A stretch of DNA of 10,823 bases from an uncultured Ruminococcus sp. (lineage in GTDB: Bacteria > Bacillota > Clostridia > Oscillospirales > Ruminococcaceae), in the NCBI GenBank assembly GCA_902796865.1, contig CADBQZ010000181.1, forward strand, positions 1 through 10,823. Reading direction: 5' to 3'. Position 1 is the stretch's first letter; every line of letters starts with the position of its first letter. Both the position numbers and the translations under genes were made by a program. The notes below the pieces were generated by a model. The model did no database searches. It was not told the origin of the DNA and saw nothing but the letters and a program-made list of their open reading frames with translations. This document shows positions 5,596 through 10,823 of the stretch, one piece after another.

Positions 5596-7695
5596 TCATA
5601 CTGTAAATAAAAGATCTGTATATGTAGGCAGCGGCCAGTATTCCGCACCGACATTTGTCTCCAGAGCATCTGCATAGCTGCGAAGCTCTTTCATGTCATT
5701 GAAAATGACATCTCTGTAATATCTTGCTGTATTTTCATAATCTTCTTCATCGAATGATTCTGCTTTTTCTTTATCCTTTTCAAGTTTTTCTATCGACTCA
5801 TACAAAGAACTGCAAAGTGAGGATATACGTTCTGCAAGCTTCTGCTCAAGTACGTGTTCAAGACCTGCATTGCATTTTGAAAGTATCATATCAGTCAGGA
5901 ACTTTGAATATTTAAGGCAAGCAGGAAGTATCTCTCTTTTAGCCATTGAGATCATTGTGTTCGCCTCTATGTGTATTACCTTGCTGTAGTTATCTAAAAG
6001 TACTTTCTTTCTTGAATCTACTTCTGCTCTTGTATATACACCATATTTTTCCAAAAGCTTTACGAACTTTTCATCGGTATAGTGCGGCAGAGCATCTGCT
6101 GTGGACACAAGATTCGGAAGACCTCTTTTTTCAGCTTCCTTTATCCATTCTTCTGAATATCCGTTTCCGTTGAATATTACTTTTTTATGTTCCTTGATAG
6201 TTTTTCTGAGCAATGCTTTTACAGTCTTTTTGAAATCATCAGCTTTTTCAAGCTCATCAGCAAACTCGCAAAGCACATCAGCAAATCCGGTATTCATCAT
6301 AACATTCGTACAGGATATGGAATCGCCCGAACCTAACATTCTGAACTCAAACTTATTACCGGTAAATGCCATAGGAGAAGTTCTGTTGCGGTCTGTAGAA
6401 TCTTTCGGGAAATTCGGAAGAGCATCTACGCCTACTTCAAATGTTGTATCGGCATTTTTTCTGTATGGAGTACCGTTTTCGATAGCATCCAAAACACCCT
6501 GGAGCTCATCGCCTAAGAATATTGAGATTATAGCAGGTGGCGCTTCATTTCCGCCGAGACGATGATCGTTTCCGGCAGTTGCAGCCGAGATCCTGAGAAG
6601 CGGTGCATATTCATCTGTTGCCTTTATGAAAGCACAGAGAAATGTAAGGAACTGAAGGTTCTTCATAGGCGTATCGCCCGGGTCGAGAAGGTTCTGACCG
6701 TCATTCGATGAGAGCGACCAGTTGTTATGCTTGCCCGAACCGTTCACGCCTTCAAACGGCTTTTCATGCAAAAGACAGTAAAGCCCATGCTTTTGCGCTA
6801 TCTTTTTCATAAGCTCCATGGTGAGCTGATTATGGTCTGCTGCGATATTGGCAGTAGTAAATACAGGAGCAAGCTCATGCTGTCCCGGAGCTACTTCGTT
6901 ATGCTCTGTTTTAGCGTATATGCCGAGCTTCCAGAGTTCAGAATCAAGCTCTTTCATGAAATCCGATACACGCTGTTTTAAATTTCCGAAATAGTGATCT
7001 TCAAGTTCCTGTCCCTTAGGAGGCATAGCACCAAAAAGTGTTCTTCCTGTGAGCATAAGATCTTTTCTCTGATCGTAGTACTTTTTATCTATAAGAAAGT
7101 ACTCCTGCTCCGGTCCTACTGTTGTAGTTACTCTTGTAGCAGTAGTATTGCCGAAAAGTCTGAGGATCCTCAGGCTCTGTTCATTCACTATCTCCATAGA
7201 CCTCAGGAGAGATGTTTTGTGGTCGAGTATCTCACCTGTATATGAGCAGAATGCTGTAGGTATACAAAGTGTACCGTCTTTTACAAAAGCGTTTGATGTA
7301 GGATCCCATGCTGTATATCCTCTTGCCTCAAATGTCGAACGAAGTCCTCCTGACGGGAATGATGAAGCATCCGGCTCACCCTTTGCAAGCTCTTTGCCCG
7401 AAAATTCCAAAATAACTTCTCCATCATCTATAGGTGTCAGAAATGCATCATGCTTTTCTGCTGTAACTCCTGTCATAGGCTGGAACCAGTGTGTGTAATG
7501 TGTAGCTCCCTTTGAAACTGCCCAGTCTTTCATAGCGTTTGCAACGACATTAGCAACATCGTCTTCAAGAGCAGTACCGAACTGCTTTGTTCTCATGACA
7601 GACTTGTATATATTCTTAGGCAGCATATCCCTCATTACCTTGTCGTTGAAAACATTGCAGCCAAAGCTTTCCGCAGCATTATGGATCTCCGTCAT
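5596..7695 (-). CDS. glnN: Type III glutamine synthetase (GSIII)
   Basis: A 699-residue enzyme of the usual GSIII length (about 690-730) that makes glutamine from glutamate, ammonia and ATP in the cytoplasm. GSIII is typical of Bacteroides, cyanobacteria and rumen Firmicutes. GSIII signatures are clear: THYTHWFQPMTG (65-76), GPEQEYFL (194-201, Glu196 and Glu198), EHNEVAPGQHE (264-274, Glu267 and Glu274), GVNGSGKHNNWS (316-327, His323) and AGNDHRLGGNEAPP (374-387, Glu384). All metal-binding and flap residues are intact, unlike in the GS-like protein at the left. The C-terminal third is the GSIII-specific region. AGGAGG lies 6-7 bases before the ATG. It has its own promoter and a leader of about 110 bases with three hairpins. 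This is probably a main ammonia-assimilating enzyme of the organism (inference). Confidence 0.97.
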   Translation of the reverse strand: MTEIHNAAESFGCNVFNDKVMRDMLPKNIYKSVMRTKQFGTALEDDVANVVANAMKDWAVSKGATHYTHWFQPMTGVTAEKHDAFLTPIDDGEVILEFSGKELAKGEPDASSFPSGGLRSTFEARGYTAWDPTSNAFVKDGTLCIPTAFCSYTGEILDHKTSLLRSMEIVNEQSLRILRLFGNTTATRVTTTVGPEQEYFLIDKKYYDQRKDLMLTGRTLFGAMPPKGQELEDHYFGNLKQRVSDFMKELDSELWKLGIYAKTEHNEVAPGQHELAPVFTTANIAADHNQLTMELMKKIAQKHGLYCLLHEKPFEGVNGSGKHNNWSLSSNDGQNLLDPGDTPMKNLQFLTFLCAFIKATDEYAPLLRISAATAGNDHRLGGNEAPPAIISIFLGDELQGVLDAIENGTPYRKNADTTFEVGVDALPNFPKDSTDRNRTSPMAFTGNKFEFRMLGSGDSISCTNVMMNTGFADVLCEFADELEKADDFKKTVKALLRKTIKEHKKVIFNGNGYSEEWIKEAEKRGLPNLVSTADALPHYTDEKFVKLLEKYGVYTRAEVDSRKKVLLDNYSKVIHIEANTMISMAKREILPACLKYSKFLTDMILSKCNAGLEHVLEQKLAERISSLCSSLYESIEKLEKDKEKAESFDEEDYENTARYYRDVIFNDMKELRSYADALETNVGAEYWPLPTYTDLLFTV

Positions 7696-7729
7696 AAATA
7701 GCCCTCCTGTTTTTCACTGTATTATTATT

Positions 7730-7810
7730 GCCTCACAAAGCATGATACAAATATGTGAGGCATTTATTTTTATATTTTTATTGAAAATATAAGAACGTTT
7801 CTGCGTTCTT
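7730..7810 (-). promoter_or_regulatory. Three hairpins in the glnN mRNA leader
   Basis: In transcript order: AAGAACG / CGTTCTT with six-base loop CAGAAA (7810-7791), at the very 5' end; TATATTTT / AAAATATA (7791-7771), which shares a base with the first; and GCCTCACA / TGTGAGGC with a 16-base loop (7761-7730). All stems are perfect. A paired-hairpin leader on a nitrogen gene recalls ANTAR targets, but the first loop lacks the A at position 1 and G at position 4 expected for ANTAR hexaloops, and the second loop is five bases. A known glutamine riboswitch core was not recognised. Confidence 0.45.
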
Positions 7811-7814
7811 TATA

Positions 7815-7843
7815 ATTATACACCCACCGTCATAAAAAGTCAA
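7815..7843 (-). promoter_or_regulatory. Promoter of glnN
   Basis: On the minus strand TTGACT (7843-7838), a 17-bp spacer and TATAAT (7820-7815) form a strong housekeeping promoter. The start site is near 7808. The DNA upstream is very AT-rich and may act as an UP element. I saw no TGTNAN7TNACA-type GlnR/TnrA box. Confidence 0.85.
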
Positions 7844-7982
7844 GCAAAACACTTTTATCGAAAAAATAAACAATTTAAAGATTATTTATTTTAAATAATA
7901 TTCAAATCATATATATTATCGCTTGTAACAGCAATAAAACTCTTAGCTTAGCCAAAATTAGAAACTTTTTTGTTCTTTTTTG

Positions 7983-8011
7983 TTTACATTTGCCGTAAAA
8001 TGTGATATCAT
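7983..8011 (+). promoter_or_regulatory. Promoter of the VanY-like gene
   Basis: TTTACA (7983-7988), a 17-bp spacer, then TATCAT (8006-8011) with an extended -10 TG at 8003-8004. Transcription should start near 8018, giving a leader of about 100 bases. Confidence 0.7.
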
Positions 8012-8035
8012 ATCATTTGTATATATATAATTTTA

Positions 8036-8087
8036 GGCAGTGTGCAGAAAAACTATCACCGCACCACCAGGCGTTATGTATACTGTC
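8036..8087 (+). promoter_or_regulatory. Possible structured leader of the VanY-like mRNA
   Basis: GGCAGT (8036-8041) can pair with ACTGTC (8082-8087; one G-U), and immediately inside it GTGC (8042-8045) pairs with GCAC (8061-8064). The remaining bases 8065-8081 would be a single-stranded joining region. This part of the leader is clearly richer in G and C than its surroundings. It matches no riboswitch I know. Confidence 0.3.
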
Positions 8088-8116
8088 CCCTTAGAACATG
8101 AAAGGAAATTTATGTA

Positions 8117-9130
8117 ATGAGTACCTACAACAATCAAAGACGAAGAAAAAAGCCTTACAAAGTAAAGATAAGGTATGACAGAGTTATCGGCGCTCTCGCT
8201 ATATTGATAGTACTTATAATACTTCTCGTTTCATGCGTGAAGTCCTGCGGCAGCGATGATAGTTCTGATGACGAATCATCAATAGTTCCTACAGAATCAA
8301 AATCAGATTCTGCCGAAAAGGAAAAAGAAGAACCTGCCGACTCTAAAGCAGCTGCTCTTGACAATTATTCCACGGTGACCGTTATACCGGGCGCTGTATA
8401 CGAAGGCAATCTGATACTCGTAAACAAAGATCACAGCTATTCATTTCCGGCAACAGCAGAAGAAAATATCGTTCCGGTATATGAAAACTGCACTGACAGC
8501 TATCAGTACGCCGATCTTGAAGTTTCACTTACAAAAGATACTATAACTGCTCTGAATGCACTAATGGATAAATTCTATGAAACAAAGAAGATAAATGACT
8601 GTATCGTTATAAGTGGATTCAGGACAAAGGAATATCAGGATCAGATATATGAACTTGGCACTACTGATATAACAGGCGGCTGCTCCGATTATCATACAGG
8701 ATTGAGCTTTGATCTTGGAATATATCCTGCCGATGAGGAACAGAGTTCTTATTTCTACGTTCCTAACGATGATTACTCATGGGTAAACGAAAACTGTGCA
8801 AAATACGGCTTCATACTCAGAGATCCGGAAGGCAAAGAAGATAAGACAGGCGTAGAAGCAAAATCATATACATTCAGATATGTTGGTATACCTCATGCGA
8901 TATGTATGTCAGAAAACAATCTCTGCCTAGAAGAATATATTGATTTCGTAAAGAATTATACATACGACGGTGACCATCTTACAGTTGCAGGTCCTGAAAA
9001 GAACTACGAAGTTTATTATGTTCCGGCTAAACCGGGGGCTGACACAGACGTTCCGATCCCTTCAGACAAAACATACACTATTTCAGGCAACAATATTGAC
9101 GGATTTATCGTCACAGTTGAACTTTCATAA
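8117..9130 (+). CDS. VanY-like (M15B) D-Ala-D-Ala carboxypeptidase homologue, active site incomplete
   Basis: A 337-residue exported protein. A basic N-terminus (1-22) precedes one hydrophobic segment (24-39) ending in LVSC, a possible lipobox with Cys40, so it is a lipoprotein or signal-anchored. A Ser/Asp/Glu-rich linker follows (45-78). The peptidase domain (about 125-285) has SGFRTKEYQ (166-174), then SDYHTGLSFDLG (190-201) with zinc ligands His193 and Asp199. The third block should read E-x-W-H-F-R-Y-V-G; here it is KSYTFRYVG (249-257), so the catalytic Glu is Lys249 and the third zinc ligand is Thr252. The C-terminal 50 residues look like a small beta domain. The family trims D-Ala from peptidoglycan, but this member may only bind cell wall. 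AAAGGA (8101-8106) is 10 bases from this ATG and only 5 from an ATG-TAA just upstream. A terminator follows the gene. Confidence 0.88.
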   Translation: MSTYNNQRRRKKPYKVKIRYDRVIGALAILIVLIILLVSCVKSCGSDDSSDDESSIVPTESKSDSAEKEKEEPADSKAAALDNYSTVTVIPGAVYEGNLILVNKDHSYSFPATAEENIVPVYENCTDSYQYADLEVSLTKDTITALNALMDKFYETKKINDCIVISGFRTKEYQDQIYELGTTDITGGCSDYHTGLSFDLGIYPADEEQSSYFYVPNDDYSWVNENCAKYGFILRDPEGKEDKTGVEAKSYTFRYVGIPHAICMSENNLCLEEYIDFVKNYTYDGDHLTVAGPEKNYEVYYVPAKPGADTDVPIPSDKTYTISGNNIDGFIVTVELS

Positions 9131-9135
9131 AACAG

Positions 9136-9162
9136 ACAGCGGCAATTATGCCGCTGTTTTTT
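9136..9162 (+). terminator. Rho-independent terminator after the VanY-like gene
   Basis: ACAGCGGCA (9136-9144) pairs perfectly with TGCCGCTGT (9149-9157), 9 bp with loop ATTA, followed by six T (9157-9162). It starts 6 bases after the stop codon and ends one base before the ribosome binding site of the next gene. Confidence 0.93.
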
Positions 9163-9166
9163 CGAG

Positions 9167-10123
9167 GTGATATATATTATAAAAAGCAAAAACATATTTC
9201 CTTTCAGTAATGACAATAAACGCTATCACACGCTTTCCTATCACAATAAAGTTGTTTTCGGTGAAAAAATATACAAAGCTGTTATCGACGCCGGATTCAC
9301 CTGTCCTAACAAGGACGGCAGCAAAGGCACGGGCGGCTGTATATTCTGCGGCGGCGGAAGCGGATATTTCACGGCATCTCCTGCCCTTTCGGTAAAAAAA
9401 CAAATAGAAATGGAAATAGAACGAATACATAAAAAAGTTCCCGAAAGCAAAGTCATAGCTTATTTTCAGGCGAATACCAACACTTATGCCGATACCGGAA
9501 CACTGCGTAAGCTTTTCTTTTCTGCCGCACAGATGCCGTATGTCGCCGGATTGTCTGTCGGTACAAGAGCGGACTGTCTGCCGCCGGAAACGCTCGATAT
9601 GCTAAAAGAGCTTTCGGAAATAACATACCTTACAGTAGAACTTGGAATGCAATCGGTTCATGAAAAAACGATAAGATTTATAAACAGGGGTTATACACAT
9701 CATGAATTTCTCGAAGGCTACCTAGCACTAAAACAGCGCGGCATAAGGATATGTGTACATATCATAGACGGTCTTCCAAATGAAAGTACAGATGATATGC
9801 TGGAGACCGCAAAACAATTAGGAGAACTTTCTCCTGATGCCGTAAAGATACAGCTTCTTCATGTTATCAAAGGAACACCTCTTGAAAAGCTCTATAACAA
9901 CGGTGCATTCAAAACACTTGACAAGGAACGATATATAGAAACTGTAGTCAGACAGCTTGAATATCTTCCGCCAGAAACGGTCATAGAGCGTCTTACAGGC
10001 GACGGTGATAAAAGAACTCTTGCCGCACCGCTCTGGAGCACTGACAAACTTTCAGTACTAAACGGCATAGACAAGATGCAGGCAGAGCTTGACAGCTTTC
10101 AGGGCAAAAGATCGGAAGCATAA
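9167..10123 (+). CDS. TIGR01212-family (YhcC-like) radical SAM protein
   Basis: About 315 residues. It is a cytoplasmic radical S-adenosylmethionine protein of the Elp3-like TIGR01212/YhcC family, whose substrate is not established. The 4Fe-4S cysteines are Cys46, Cys58 and Cys61 (CX11CX2C, in the stretch FTCPNKDG then GGCIFC), numbered from the GTG at 9167. NDNKRYHTL (15-23), the later VGTRADCL (136-143) and HIIDGLPNE in the barrel are family hallmarks. The start is uncertain. GTG at 9167 has no ribosome binding site of its own. GAGGTGAT (9164-9171), an eight-base match to the anti-Shine-Dalgarno, overlaps that GTG and would best serve ATT at 9176 or ATA at 9179. No in-frame ATG occurs before the FeS cluster. 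It follows a strong terminator by a few bases, and I found no own promoter. Confidence 0.93.
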   Translation: MIYIIKSKNIFPFSNDNKRYHTLSYHNKVVFGEKIYKAVIDAGFTCPNKDGSKGTGGCIFCGGGSGYFTASPALSVKKQIEMEIERIHKKVPESKVIAYFQANTNTYADTGTLRKLFFSAAQMPYVAGLSVGTRADCLPPETLDMLKELSEITYLTVELGMQSVHEKTIRFINRGYTHHEFLEGYLALKQRGIRICVHIIDGLPNESTDDMLETAKQLGELSPDAVKIQLLHVIKGTPLEKLYNNGAFKTLDKERYIETVVRQLEYLPPETVIERLTGDGDKRTLAAPLWSTDKLSVLNGIDKMQAELDSFQGKRSEA

Positions 10124-10187
10124 AGCTTAATATATCATAAAAAGCCATAAAAATCTGCTTTCGGCGGATATGTACCTCAAAATCCTG

Positions 10188-10216
10188 TTTACTTTTTATT
10201 GGAAATGATGTATAAT
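10188..10216 (+). promoter_or_regulatory. Promoter of the AI-2E-family gene
   Basis: TTTACT (10188-10193), a 17-bp spacer and TATAAT (10211-10216). The start site is near 10223, giving a short leader with AAAAGGAG as ribosome binding site. Between the radical SAM stop (10123) and this promoter only a weak 6-bp hairpin (10153-10169, no T run) is seen, so read-through from upstream is possible. Confidence 0.8.
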
Positions 10217-10249
10217 AAATACAGGTAATTTTTAAAAAAGGAGCATATA

Positions 10250-10823
10250 ATGAAATTCAAATTCAATTCACGCTACAGTACTATCGCTATTTACTGTGTC
10301 ATAGTTTTTTCGATATGCCTGGCACTGGTAGCGTTCGTGTTCAAGTTCAGTACTGTTGTAAAATATCTGAACCTTATCGTTTCGGTATTGTCGCCTGTAA
10401 TATGGGGCATATGTATCGCTTATCTGATAAACCCATTCATGGTCTTTTGCGAAAGGCATTTCAAGAAATGGTTCTGTAAAAAAAAGGAACGGCATGGACT
10501 TACAAGAACCCTTTCTATTGCTGTTTCGATGATATTGTTTTTGGGAGTGATTGCTGGAATAATAGGTTCGATAGTTCCGGAAATCAAAAATACTCTCTCG
10601 GATTTTTTCAAGAGCCTTCCCACATATCTTAATAATCTTCAGCATTACCTTGAAGACGTTATGAGTAATCTCGTTGAAGATAAACCGGAACTTGAAAAAT
10701 TCCTAAGCAACAAATTCAGTGATATACAGGATACCGTAAAGCAGCTTGAGCCTATGCTTCAAAATATTTTCGGTGATAACAAGGGTGATCTCATAACTTC
10801 TGTTACCGATTCCGTTACTGACA
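10250..10823 (+). CDS. AI-2E family (DUF20/PerM-like) membrane transporter, N-terminal part
   Basis: Partial; 191 codons from the ATG at 10250 to the right edge with no stop. It is an integral membrane protein of the family named after the E. coli TqsA autoinducer-2 exporter. Most members have unproven roles, and some are Na+/H+ antiporters. Visible are three hydrophobic segments (about 11-31, 39-62 and 87-110), the family motif SPVIWGICIAYLINP (48-62), a basic cytoplasmic loop (69-86) and then the long amphipathic, charged region (from 111) that normally precedes the remaining membrane helices. AAAAGGAG (10235-10242) is 7 bases before the ATG. The substrate cannot be predicted. Confidence 0.9.
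   Translation, partial: MKFKFNSRYSTIAIYCVIVFSICLALVAFVFKFSTVVKYLNLIVSVLSPVIWGICIAYLINPFMVFCERHFKKWFCKKKERHGLTRTLSIAVSMILFLGVIAGIIGSIVPEIKNTLSDFFKSLPTYLNNLQHYLEDVMSNLVEDKPELEKFLSNKFSDIQDTVKQLEPMLQNIFGDNKGDLITSVTDSVTD

Larger units (their letters stand above)
7696..8116. other. Divergent intergenic region, glnN / VanY-like gene
   Basis: A 421-bp AT-rich gap with no convincing gene. On the minus strand it holds the glnN promoter (7843-7815) and hairpin-rich leader. On the plus strand it holds the VanY-like promoter (7983-8011) and a possibly structured leader. Between the promoters lie a perfect AT palindrome, ATTATTTA / TAAATAAT around TTT (7881-7899), and a tandem 10-mer CTTTTTTGTT (7965-7974 and 7975-7984) abutting the plus-strand -35. 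Confidence 0.7.

Noticed and set aside
5724..7498. Several long plus-strand open frames
   Set aside because: They are shadows of the GSIII gene, whose family motifs are unambiguous on the minus strand.
7723..7764. Twelve-codon upstream ORF (MPHIFVSCFVRQ) in the glnN leader
   Set aside because: No Shine-Dalgarno precedes it, and it coincides with a perfect 8-bp hairpin that explains the sequence better.
7791..7810. ANTAR-type hexaloop target at the 5' end of the glnN leader
   Set aside because: The six-base loop CAGAAA lacks A at position 1 and G at position 4, and the neighbouring hairpin has a five-base loop, so the known motif is not met.
8058..8073. T-box-like or tRNA-like piece (ACCGCACCACC) in the VanY-like leader
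   Set aside because: The AGGGTGGNACCGCG core and a following terminator are absent, and no cloverleaf can be drawn.
10153..10169. Terminator after the radical SAM gene
   Set aside because: The stem is only 6 bp with a G-U pair and is not followed by a T run.
10268..10645. 125-residue open frame on the minus strand at the right edge
   Set aside because: It is antisense to the AI-2E-family gene, which has a promoter, ribosome binding site and family motifs.

Overview
The window looks like a piece of chromosome from a fibre-degrading anaerobic Firmicute of the Ruminococcus type (Oscillospiraceae). The reasons are a secreted family-9 cellulase, a type III glutamine synthetase, a glutamine-synthetase/ANTAR gene pair, AT-rich intergenic DNA and strong Gram-positive style promoters and ribosome binding sites. 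No tRNA, rRNA, CRISPR, IS element or phage gene was seen. Genus-level placement is inference.

Layout from left to right. Bases 1-1197 (minus strand) hold the N-terminal 399 residues of a secreted GH9 endoglucanase that runs off the left edge. A 355-bp divergent intergenic region (1198-1552) carries a consensus-like promoter for the right-hand operon and a repeat/palindrome cluster that may control the cellulase. Bases 1553-3418 (plus) are a two-gene operon: a divergent type-I glutamine synthetase homologue and an ANTAR-domain protein. Bases 3419-3666 hold a perfect-consensus promoter and a structured leader for a DAHP synthase (3667-4695, first step of the shikimate pathway), which ends at a strong terminator. 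Convergent to it are two minus-strand genes: a YdcF/SanA-like membrane protein (4734-5492) and a full-length type III glutamine synthetase (5596-7695), separated by two tandem hairpins. A second divergent intergenic region (7696-8116) has a clear promoter on each strand. It is followed on the plus strand by a VanY-like membrane-anchored or lipoprotein peptidase homologue (8117-9130), a terminator, a TIGR01212/YhcC-type radical SAM protein (9167-10123) and the start of an AI-2E-family membrane protein (10250 to the right edge).

The most interesting theme is nitrogen. The window has one glutamine synthetase (GSIII) whose active-site motifs are all intact. It also has a second homologue, type-I-like, in which several glutamates that bind metal or catalyse the reaction appear to be replaced. 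The second one is co-transcribed with an ANTAR protein, a class of RNA-binding transcription antiterminators, whose receiver domain also lacks the phosphorylation site. My working hypothesis is that the pair is a ligand sensor plus RNA-binding output (a pseudo-glutamine-synthetase/ANTAR module) rather than an ammonia-assimilating enzyme. A second apparent pseudoenzyme is the VanY-like protein, which keeps two zinc ligands but has lost the third ligand and the catalytic Glu. Several leaders in the window also carry hairpins, possible leader peptides or unusual start sites, and these are listed separately.
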